Below the pieces are notes generated by a model. That model searched no databases and was not told the origin of the DNA. It was given only the letters and a program-made list of their open reading frames with translations. A stretch of 11,912 nucleotides of DNA, from contig CAOQNC010000014.1 of NCBI GenBank assembly GCA_948511255.1, positions 1 to 11,912 on the forward strand, in the 5' to 3' direction. Every line of letters begins with the position of its first letter. Position 1 is the stretch's first letter. The position numbers were made by a program, and so were the translations under genes. Below are positions 6,940-11,912 of this stretch, piece after piece. Origin of the DNA: an uncultured Candidatus Saccharibacteria bacterium. Its GTDB lineage: Bacteria; Patescibacteriota; Saccharimonadia; Saccharimonadales; Saccharimonadaceae.

Positions 6940-8025
6940 ATGACCGAGAAAATCATCCTCGGAATAGATGAAGTTGGACGTGGCCCCTGGGCGGGGCCAC
7001 TTGTCGTGGGCGCCGTAATTCTCGGCTCAAATTTCAAAGTCCTCCCCGAATACGAACAACTCACCGATTCTAAAAAACTTACCGCTAGGAAGCGCGAAAC
7101 CCTAAACGATCTTATCCTAGAACAAGCCGCCGCAATCGGCCTCGGTTGGGTCTCAGCCGAAGAAATCGACCGCTACGGTCTCGGCCCCGCCCTAAAACTC
7201 GCCGCCCGCCGTGCCGTCAAACAAGTTCTCTCCCAGAAAATCCGTTTCGACGAAATCCTCATCGACGGTACCATCAACCTCCTCGCCGACACCCCTCTCG
7301 CAGACAAAGTCGCCCTCCTCCCGAAAGCCGACTTTCTCATCAAAGAAGTCAGCGCCGCCTCCATCATCGCCAAAGTCGCCCGCGACCGCTACATGGCCGA
7401 CCTCGCCGAAAAGTACCCCGGCTACGGCTTCGAAAAACACGTCGGCTACGGCACCGCCGCCCACAAATCCGCCCTCCTCGACCTCGGCCCCTGCCCCGAA
7501 CACCGCAAATCCTTCCGCCCCATCGCCGACCTCCTCGCTAGGGAACCAAGCAAAATCTCAACAAACAAGGACCAAACCTCAACGAACAAAATCCCAGCAA
7601 AAACCACAACCACCACCGCTCGCGGTCAAAAAGCCGAACAAATCGTCGCCGAATACCTCAAAACCGAACATAGCCACACCATCATCGCCCGCAATTTCAA
7701 GACCAAGTTCTACGAAATCGACCTTATCTCCATCGCCGAGCCGGCTCCGCCCCAAAAATCCGATGTCGCACAATCCTCCACCACACCCTCCCAGAAATCG
7801 AGCCCCTCAACCATCTACTTCACCGAAGTCAAATATCGCAAATCCGCCGCCCACGGCTCGCCGCTCTCCGCCATCACCCCGAAAAAGCGCCAACAAATCC
7901 GCTTCGCCGCCGAAGCCTTCCTCGCCCAGCATCCCGAGCGCCAAAACTACCAGCCCATTCTCGCTGCCGCCTCGGTCAGCGGCCCCGGCTTTCATCTCGA
8001 CGCCTGGCTCCCCCTCGGCGAATAA
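6940..8025 (+). CDS. rnhB: RNase HII fused to a YraN (UPF0102) nuclease-fold domain
   Basis: This 361-residue reading frame joins two proteins usually encoded separately. Residues 1-200 are RNase HII, which cuts RNA-DNA hybrids and single ribonucleotides in DNA: Asp10 and Glu11 with the GRG motif ('GIDEVGRGPWAGP'), Asp109 ('ILIDGT'), probable Asp131 ('KADFLIKEVSAASIIAKVARD' region) and 'GYGTAAHKSAL' near the end of the domain. Residues about 203-226 form a Thr/Lys/Gln/Asn-rich linker. Residues 227-361 are YraN-like: 'ARGQKAEQIVAEYL', 'ARNFKTKFYEIDLI' (Glu259, Asp261) and 'IYFTEVKYR' (Glu296, Lys298), the E..D..ExK set of a PD-(D/E)XK fold, with an insertion of about 25 residues between strands. 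rplS, rnhB and yraN are adjacent in many bacteria, so a fusion is plausible. No Shine-Dalgarno sequence is visible; translation is probably coupled to rplS. Confidence 0.93.
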   Translation: MTEKIILGIDEVGRGPWAGPLVVGAVILGSNFKVLPEYEQLTDSKKLTARKRETLNDLILEQAAAIGLGWVSAEEIDRYGLGPALKLAARRAVKQVLSQKIRFDEILIDGTINLLADTPLADKVALLPKADFLIKEVSAASIIAKVARDRYMADLAEKYPGYGFEKHVGYGTAAHKSALLDLGPCPEHRKSFRPIADLLAREPSKISTNKDQTSTNKIPAKTTTTTARGQKAEQIVAEYLKTEHSHTIIARNFKTKFYEIDLISIAEPAPPQKSDVAQSSTTPSQKSSPSTIYFTEVKYRKSAAHGSPLSAITPKKRQQIRFAAEAFLAQHPERQNYQPILAAASVSGPGFHLDAWLPLGE

Positions 8026-8107
8026 TCGCCCAGCAAACCACTCTAGCAAATCAGCAAATCGCCCTGGCCAACCAACAAATCGCTACAATCGCCCTAGCCT
8101 AATCCGC

Positions 8108-8136
8108 TTGACTTTTTCGGCTACCTGTGATAAAAT
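8108..8136 (+). promoter_or_regulatory. Promoter of cassette A
   Basis: TTGACT (8108-8113), a 17-base spacer ending TGTGA, and TAAAAT (8131-8136) followed by AGAAGTAG. It is nearly identical in form to rplS P1 and the cassette B promoter. The preceding stretch 8026-8107 is A/C-rich with short imperfect repeats of 'caaatcgccct' and no evident terminator for the upstream gene. Confidence 0.85.
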
Positions 8137-8142
8137 AGAAGT

Positions 8143-8211
8143 AGAGACCTCTGTCAAAAAGACCTAAAATTAGCTAAAAATACTAGCGCAGACAGAGGTT
8201 CTTGTTGTTTA
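8143..8211 (+). ncRNA. Candidate small structured RNA or attenuator A
   Basis: Starting about 7 bases after the -10 box, the transcript contains a 9-bp perfect stem (ACCTCTGTC at 8147-8155 with GACAGAGGT at 8191-8199). Its 35-base loop holds a small inner stem (GCTA 8173-8176 / TAGC 8184-8187). It is followed by a T-rich but interrupted run (TTCTTGTTGTTTA, 8199-8211). It could be a free small RNA or a conditional terminator ahead of the gene at 8360. Its geometry matches element B at 9815-9881. I do not recognise a known family. Confidence 0.55.
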
Positions 8212-8306
8212 TCACTCTCGATTCATGTCCCAACCGCAAACCCCACCCTAAACCCACACATCCAACGCCACTCCAAAACTCCAGAAACATCCTAAAACGC
8301 TGGAAC

Positions 8307-8344
8307 CGCAGCATATCTGCGTCCAAATACATGCGCTTTGCGCA
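8307..8344 (+). promoter_or_regulatory. Two small hairpins before the cassette A start codon
   Basis: CGCAG-CATAT-CTGCG (8307-8321) and TGCGC-TTT-GCGCA (8332-8344) lie just upstream of the ribosome site GAAAGAGG (8346-8353). The rest of 8212-8306 is C/A-rich and shows no structure or reading frame of note. The second hairpin is close enough to affect access to the ribosome site. Confidence 0.4.
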
Positions 8345-8359
8345 AGAAAGAGGTACCCT

Positions 8360-9622
8360 ATGAACGTCCATGATCCCCGCGACACCCACATTCCGGCCCA
8401 GTATCAGACCGACGGCGTCCAGGTCGCACCGGACAGCACTCAGCCAAACAGCGCCGAGACCGACACCCTGAAAACCGAGCAGTGCCACCAGCGCCTCCGC
8501 CTCCTGCGGAAACTGGCCGGCAAAACCGCCAATCTCCAGTCGACCGACGAGCTCCGCGCCTTCCTCACTCAGAGTAGTGAGATTAGCGACGACCTGACCG
8601 GCATCCTGACCTGCGTCAGCCCGCAGCCCTGGAAGAACCGCTTCAGCAGCTACTTCTTTTTGGAGAGTGTGGAGAGCTTCCGCGACGAGGACGGCAACCC
8701 GCTGCCCAGCATCGAGGTCCGCATCAGAAACGGCCAGATGGAAATCATCGAGCTGTCACCGACCGACTCCGGCTGTTGCAGCACTGCCCGCCGCGATTAC
8801 GTCGAGTGGGTGTTGATCCGTGAATCCCGCCGACGCGTCTCCGACGCCCTCAGTAGCGTTTTCACTCCCAGCGAAGTCAGCCAGGCTACGCCCGCCCGCG
8901 TCCAGATGCTCTGCGAGCTGTATCGGATTCTCTCCGACAAGCCTCAGCCTCAGTCTCCGCAGCCGCAATGGCTGCCGGATACCTGCTGTCGCGCCCGCAT
9001 CATCCCCGCCGACCCCGCCGGAGTAGTTTCCGCCCCGGAAGGCCGCCGCCACATCACCACTCTGTTGATGTTGGCCGGCAAAAACGGTTTCAAAGACTCG
9101 GGCACGCTCCAGGAGTTCCTTTTCAAGAACCGCGACGTCGCGAAGCTGGCCGCTGAGCTCTTGACCTGCACCGAGCAACACCCGACCGGCCACAGTTTCG
9201 ACCAGCTCTTCCCGATGGAAAGCATCGAGGCCTACCTTACCCAGGACGGCGACAATCACCCGCTCCCCGGAGCCAAGCCGCGCGTCTGCCAGGGAATAAC
9301 CCGCATGGTCGAAATCCCCTGGAACGACCCCGACTGCAACTATTCCACCCGCCGCGCCTACCTCCAGAGCATCTTGATTCCGGCCGCACGCACGCACGTC
9401 ATCGAAGCCCTGCAATGCCTGATTTCCCCGGACGAGCTCCACGACACCACCGGCGGCAACATCCAGGAACTCTACGCCCTGGCCGAAGCTCTGACTGCGA
9501 CCAATCCCGACCAGACCAGCCCCCATGCCGGCGGATTCTTTGACTTCCTCCAGCACCTGGACGCCTTCCCCGGCTTCCACAACCCGGACCCCGGCCCTGT
9601 CCCGCCGCCCTACGCCCAATAA
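8360..9622 (+). CDS. Unrecognised 420-residue protein with an internal domain duplication (cassette A)
   Basis: I do not recognise this protein. It has no signal peptide or membrane segment, so it is probably cytosolic. After a disordered N-terminus (1-42) come two copies of a domain of about 150 residues, 45-192 and 230-378, joined by a Pro/Gln-rich linker ('DKPQPQSPQPQWLPD'). Shared blocks are 'LRKLAGK'/'LLMLAGK', 'DELRAFL'/'TLQEFLF', 'GILTC'/'ELLTC', 'YFFLESVESF'/'LFPMESIEAY', 'STARRDYVEWVLI'/'STRRAYLQSILI' and 'FTPSEV'/'ISPDEL'. It ends in a Pro-rich tail ('PDPGPVPPPYAQ'). The start has GAAAGAGG 6 bases upstream. Codon use mixes CTG and CTC and favours CAG, unlike the housekeeping genes. 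A strong terminator follows. It is exactly as long as the next gene, without clear sequence similarity. Confidence 0.8.
   Translation: MNVHDPRDTHIPAQYQTDGVQVAPDSTQPNSAETDTLKTEQCHQRLRLLRKLAGKTANLQSTDELRAFLTQSSEISDDLTGILTCVSPQPWKNRFSSYFFLESVESFRDEDGNPLPSIEVRIRNGQMEIIELSPTDSGCCSTARRDYVEWVLIRESRRRVSDALSSVFTPSEVSQATPARVQMLCELYRILSDKPQPQSPQPQWLPDTCCRARIIPADPAGVVSAPEGRRHITTLLMLAGKNGFKDSGTLQEFLFKNRDVAKLAAELLTCTEQHPTGHSFDQLFPMESIEAYLTQDGDNHPLPGAKPRVCQGITRMVEIPWNDPDCNYSTRRAYLQSILIPAARTHVIEALQCLISPDELHDTTGGNIQELYALAEALTATNPDQTSPHAGGFFDFLQHLDAFPGFHNPDPGPVPPPYAQ
8492..8935 (+). repeat. Domain copy 1 of the cassette A protein
   Basis: This covers residues 45-192 and aligns with copy 2 over nearly its full length with few gaps. 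The copies are diverged at both protein and DNA level, so the duplication is old. The most similar block is 'STARRDYVEWVLI' near residue 141. Confidence 0.7.
9047..9493 (+). repeat. Domain copy 2 of the cassette A protein
   Basis: This covers residues 230-378, with blocks 'LLMLAGKNG', 'AELLTC', 'FPMESIEAY', 'STRRAYLQSILI' and 'CLISPDEL' aligned to copy 1. Conserved positions are mostly hydrophobic or small, with no shared catalytic-looking Asp, Glu or His set. This suggests a structural or binding domain rather than an enzyme. Confidence 0.7.
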
Positions 9623-9679
9623 ATCACCAGGTTCCTGCTTAGCAAGGTCAAACGCCACGCGTATCCGTCAAATCGAGAG

Positions 9680-9711
9680 AAAAGCGCCTCGGCCCGACGC
9701 CGGGGCCTTTT
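9680..9711 (+). terminator. Terminator of cassette A
   Basis: A GC-rich hairpin (arm 9680-9693, loop CCGAC 9694-9698, arm 9699-9711) pairs CCTCGGC with GCCGGGG, with A/T pairs at the base and a closing TTTT. It lies about 60 bases after the stop codon at 9622. The bases from 9712 to 9779 hold nothing recognisable. Confidence 0.85.
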
Positions 9712-9779
9712 CATGCCCTGAATAATACTCTAAACAAAGCCCTAAAATATCCAACCTCTCGCCAAACATGTCCTAACTA

Positions 9780-9808
9780 TTGACATTTTTACTCGCCTGT
9801 GCTACAAT
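9780..9808 (+). promoter_or_regulatory. Promoter of cassette B
   Basis: A perfect TTGACA (9780-9785), a 17-base spacer ending TGTGC (extended -10) and TACAAT (9803-9808) followed by AGAAGTA. This is the best sigma-70 promoter in the window and is predicted to be strong. Confidence 0.88.
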
Positions 9809-9814
9809 AGAAGT

Positions 9815-9881
9815 ATAAGGGTTTCGCAAAATGGCAAATTTGTTAAAATAGTGCCAAAACTCCGCGAAATCCTCGTTTTTT
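9815..9881 (+). ncRNA. Candidate small structured RNA or attenuator B
   Basis: A 9-bp stem (GGGTTTCGC 9819-9827 with GCGAAATCC 9864-9872, one G-T pair) encloses a 36-base loop with an inner 5-bp stem (TGGCA 9832-9836 / TGCCA 9852-9856). The stem is followed by TCG and six T (9876-9881), a good intrinsic-terminator arrangement. Transcription from the strong promoter would give an RNA of about 67 bases, or pass through to the gene at 10099. The distance from the -10 box to the stem, stem length and loop size match element A almost exactly. I do not recognise a family. Confidence 0.6.
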
Positions 9882-9971
9882 ATCAGTTTGATAGATTGAA
9901 TCACAAATCGCATCCGTAGCAGAATAACATATCTTCCAACACCCGCCTCTGTTATTGCGAATATTGCCTAT

Positions 9972-10011
9972 TTCGACGATAAATACCAGCTCAACTGAGC
10001 CTGTCGTCCGA
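9972..10011 (+). promoter_or_regulatory. Long hairpin in the leader of cassette B
   Basis: TTCGACGA pairs with TCGTCCGAA (one bulged C) and encloses a second stem, CAGCTCA with TGAGCCTG (one bulged C). This is a two-part hairpin inside the untranslated leader. The bases from 9882 to 9971 between element B and this hairpin show no structure or reading frame that I can support. Confidence 0.5.
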
Positions 10012-10020
10012 AGTAAGCAG

Positions 10021-10044
10021 TTACGCAATAACACCGTTGCGTAA
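10021..10044 (+). promoter_or_regulatory. Perfect 8-bp inverted repeat in the leader of cassette B
   Basis: TTACGCAA (10021-10028) and TTGCGTAA (10037-10044) are exact complements separated by 8 bases. The centre-to-centre distance of 16 bases and AT-flanked half-sites would suit a dimeric DNA-binding protein. In RNA the same bases form a hairpin. It is not followed by a T-run, so it is not a terminator. Confidence 0.45.
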
Positions 10045-10052
10045 ATCTACCC

Positions 10053-10080
10053 GCGCCGCACTCGAATTCGAGGCGAGCGC
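10053..10080 (+). promoter_or_regulatory. Hairpin next to the cassette B ribosome site
   Basis: The 12-base palindrome CTCGAATTCGAG (10061-10072) is flanked by GCGC on both sides (10053-10056 and 10077-10080). This gives a stem with a small internal loop and an AATT tetraloop. It ends 6 bases before the strong ribosome site AAGGAGG (10087-10093), so it could affect translation start. Confidence 0.4.
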
Positions 10081-10098
10081 CACTACAAGGAGGAAATT

Positions 10099-11361
10099 AT
10101 GTCTATTCAGCCCAACGCCATGTCCAGCAACGCCAACTACACCAAGTATCTGGTCAACCCTGACGACAAGCAGACCTTCCTGGCCGGCTGCCGCGCTATG
10201 ATCGATATCTACGCAGCGTCCTCTCCCGACGATCTGGCTTTTCTTTCCCATAACGTGGGCGAAGATCGCCTGATCTCCCTGCTTTTGCGCCAGCAGAGCT
10301 ACAACCGCGGAACCCAGCGTCGCGACGCCGCCAACATCATCGGCCACGCCGACCTGAACAAGGCCGCCGCCCGTGCCATGATTTTTGGCTTCCACGTCAA
10401 CGACAACGGCTACGCCGTCAATGAAATCGGCTACGCTGTCGAGGATGGTGCGTTCCACCTGACGCCCGAGCAGTCCTATTGGCCCTGGCCCCACACTCTG
10501 GCCCGCAACAAGCAGACCGGCGCCGAGATTTCCCGGGAGGAATACGACAACCTGAATCCGGAGCAGCAGGAAAACTACGATGTCCTGCGCTATCTGGATC
10601 TCAAGAATGAAGACGGCATCGTGCTGAAGCATATCACCGAGGATAACGAGACCTACATGGCCGAGTTGATCGCCTGGGATATCATCAACAACCGCCAGGT
10701 TCTGTCCCGTTACCTCTCCGAGTGCGGTGCTGGTCACGGCAACCTACCCCGCGGGCGCTTCTACGACTATCGCAAAACCATCGTGGCCGCCGCCGGCCAG
10801 GCTGGATACGCCGTCGTGACGCCGATGTTGATCGAGCACGTCGAGAAGGGCTATATCAACAGCCTGGGCCAGTACTATCTGGCCCTGCTCCAGAGCCTGG
10901 CCGTCAACCTGACGCCGAGCCGCCTGCGCGAGATGGACGCCTACGAGCTGGCAACTTTGAAGTTGTTGCTCACCACCAACGCCGACGAGATGGCCTACGA
11001 CATCACCGATGACGACATCATGTATTATCGCAATGTCAGCGGCGACGGCATGAAGGGCGCGCTCCACACCGACGACAGCGAGGGCTGGGACACCATTCCC
11101 GCCAGCGACGAACGGTGCGACCTCTACGCCCAAAAGACCTATATCTGCGAGCGTCTCATCCAGAAGCTGTGCGATATCATCGTTGAGACCTTCCTACGCC
11201 TGGATGACAACGCCCCCGACATGGTACCCGACGCCTGGCGCGAGCTCACCGACCTGGTCGAGACCATTGCTCCCAGCCTCTTCGACGAGGATAAGGAATG
11301 CTCCGGCGACGACTGCAACCACGGCGGCGCCATCGACCCCAAGCCGGAAACCGAAGAGTAA
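10099..11361 (+). CDS. Unrecognised 420-residue cytosolic protein (cassette B)
   Basis: I do not recognise this protein. It has no signal peptide or membrane span, is acidic overall, and ends in a charged tail with 'KECSGDDCNHGG' (a Cys/His cluster near residues 397-408). Residues 30-70 ('CRAMIDIYAASSPDDLAFL') and 255-290 ('LTPSRLREMDAYELATLKLL') look helical and recall the helical parts of the cassette A domain, but the resemblance is too weak to call homology. A Trp/Pro-rich segment 'SYWPWPHT' lies near residue 126. The start is set by AAGGAGG 5 bases upstream. Codon use is distinct: about 23 of 42 Leu are CTG and about 14 of 15 Gln are CAG, against no CTG in ruvA and mainly CAA in ruvC. 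The strong promoter and ribosome site suggest abundant expression. Confidence 0.8.
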   Translation: MSIQPNAMSSNANYTKYLVNPDDKQTFLAGCRAMIDIYAASSPDDLAFLSHNVGEDRLISLLLRQQSYNRGTQRRDAANIIGHADLNKAAARAMIFGFHVNDNGYAVNEIGYAVEDGAFHLTPEQSYWPWPHTLARNKQTGAEISREEYDNLNPEQQENYDVLRYLDLKNEDGIVLKHITEDNETYMAELIAWDIINNRQVLSRYLSECGAGHGNLPRGRFYDYRKTIVAAAGQAGYAVVTPMLIEHVEKGYINSLGQYYLALLQSLAVNLTPSRLREMDAYELATLKLLLTTNADEMAYDITDDDIMYYRNVSGDGMKGALHTDDSEGWDTIPASDERCDLYAQKTYICERLIQKLCDIIVETFLRLDDNAPDMVPDAWRELTDLVETIAPSLFDEDKECSGDDCNHGGAIDPKPETEE

Positions 11362-11420
11362 ATCTTCAAAACCCAAACGCAATACAATCTATCACCCCGC
11401 CGCTCATTCGCGGCAACGCA

Positions 11421-11453
11421 AAAAGCCCCGAGGCTCATTCGCTTCGGGGCTTT
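11421..11453. terminator. Bidirectional terminator between cassette B and ychF
   Basis: A 13-bp stem (AAAGCCCCGAGGC 11422-11434 with GCTTCGGGGCTTT 11441-11453, one G-T pair) has a 6-base loop. On the - strand it is followed by five T, so it ends ychF well. On the + strand it is followed by TTTCCCCTT and ends cassette B. Confidence 0.88.
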
Positions 11454-11491
11454 CCCCTTGTCTAGACTAGCGTGGGACTTTTCGGTTTTCC

Positions 11492-11911
11492 CTAAACGTT
11501 GAACCGGAATTCAACGATATCCCCCTCCTCCATCACATACCCCTTCCCCTCAGTCCGCAGTTTCCCAGCCGCCTTCACCGCCTGCTCACTCCCCAGCGCG
11601 ACCAAATCATCATATTTCATCACTTCCGCCGCAATAAACCCACGTTGAAAATCCGTGTGAATTGCCCCCGCCGCCTCCGGCGCCGTCGCACCCTGTTTAA
11701 TCGTCCAGGCCCGAACCTCCTTCTTACCGGCCGTCAGGAAGCTCTGCAGCCCCAGCGTCCTATACGCCGCCCGAATCAGCTCGCTCAGAGCATCCTCCTC
11801 GACCCCATACTCCGCCAAAAACTCTTTCCGCTCGGCAAGCGTCATCCCCGACATCTCCGCCTCCAGCTTCGCATTCACGAAAATCGCCTGCGACGGCGCC
11901 ACGCTCTCTGC
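11492..11911 (-). CDS. ychF: YchF/OLA1-type P-loop NTPase, C-terminal part (5' end outside window)
   Basis: The - strand frame is open to the window edge and ends with TAG at 11494-11492, giving 139 residues. They match the C-terminal third of YchF: 'VNAKLEAEM', 'RAAYRTLGLQSFLTAGKKEV' and then a TGS domain ending in 'KGYVMEEGDIVEFRFNV', the typical YchF terminus. YchF is an Obg-related protein that prefers ATP over GTP and associates with ribosomes. The nucleotide-binding domain lies off the window. The gene converges on cassette B and shares its terminator. The first internal GTG at 11902 is not the start, because the family extends far upstream. Confidence 0.93.
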   Translation of the reverse strand, partial: AESVAPSQAIFVNAKLEAEMSGMTLAERKEFLAEYGVEEDALSELIRAAYRTLGLQSFLTAGKKEVRAWTIKQGATAPEAAGAIHTDFQRGFIAAEVMKYDDLVALGSEQAVKAAGKLRTEGKGYVMEEGDIVEFRFNV

Positions 11912-11912
11912 C

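Noticed and set aside
8026..8107. Short imperfect direct repeats in the A/C-rich spacer, considered as a CRISPR or attachment site
   Set aside because: Units are short, irregular and without constant spacers, and no cas or integrase gene is nearby.
7211..8167. A 318-codon + strand frame over the RNase HII-YraN gene
   Set aside because: Its product is almost only Ser, Pro, Thr and Lys, as expected from a frame-shifted reading of C-rich codons. The other frame encodes well-conserved proteins.
8756..9658. A 300-codon - strand frame opposite the cassette A gene
   Set aside because: It is Gly/Val/Ala-rich and lacks a ribosome site. The + strand frame has a promoter, ribosome site, terminator and a real internal domain duplication.
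10061..10072. The 12-base palindrome CTCGAATTCGAG as an operator by itself
   Set aside because: It has no spacer and is flanked by pairing GCGC, so a leader hairpin is the simpler reading; kept as part of that hairpin.

Overview
The window reads as a chromosomal segment of a bacterium of the candidate phyla radiation (Patescibacteria), most likely Saccharibacteria. That placement rests on the style of the RadA, RuvC, RuvA and L19 proteins, on tightly packed short housekeeping genes with C-ending codons, and on standard use of TGA as stop; it is an inference, not a measured phylogeny. GC content looks moderate to high, and the + strand is strikingly richer in C than in G.

From 1 to about 2265 lie DNA repair and recombination genes on the + strand: the C-terminal part of radA, ruvC directly abutting it, then a separate promoter, an unrecognised single-pass membrane protein, and ruvA, which overlaps it by 4 bases. 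A bidirectional hairpin terminator ends the unit. No ruvB is present. From 2312 to 6067, on the - strand, is one 1251-residue secreted surface protein: signal peptide, acidic linker, NlpC/P60- or CHAP-like cysteine peptidase domain, BspA-type leucine-rich repeats, three Cys/His-rich repeats, low-complexity linker and three SLH domains. This layout is familiar from gut Firmicutes, so the gene may have been acquired from a host or neighbour. It is transcribed divergently from rplS (ribosomal protein L19, with a long Ala/Glu/Lys tail), which is followed by a gene fusing RNase HII to a YraN-type (UPF0102) nuclease-fold domain.

From about 8108 to 11453 is an accessory island of two cassettes. Each has a near-consensus sigma-70 promoter, a compact hairpin ending in a T-rich run, a further structured leader, a gene for an unrecognised cytosolic protein (both exactly 420 residues) and a strong terminator. 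The two promoter-hairpin modules share the same geometry although their stem sequences differ. The first protein is an internal duplication of a domain of about 150 residues. The second has no recognisable domain. Codon use in the island (CTG and CAG frequent) differs sharply from the flanking housekeeping genes (CTC and CAA). This island is the best candidate for something undescribed.

At the right edge, the 3' part of ychF lies on the - strand, converging on the second cassette at a shared bidirectional terminator.
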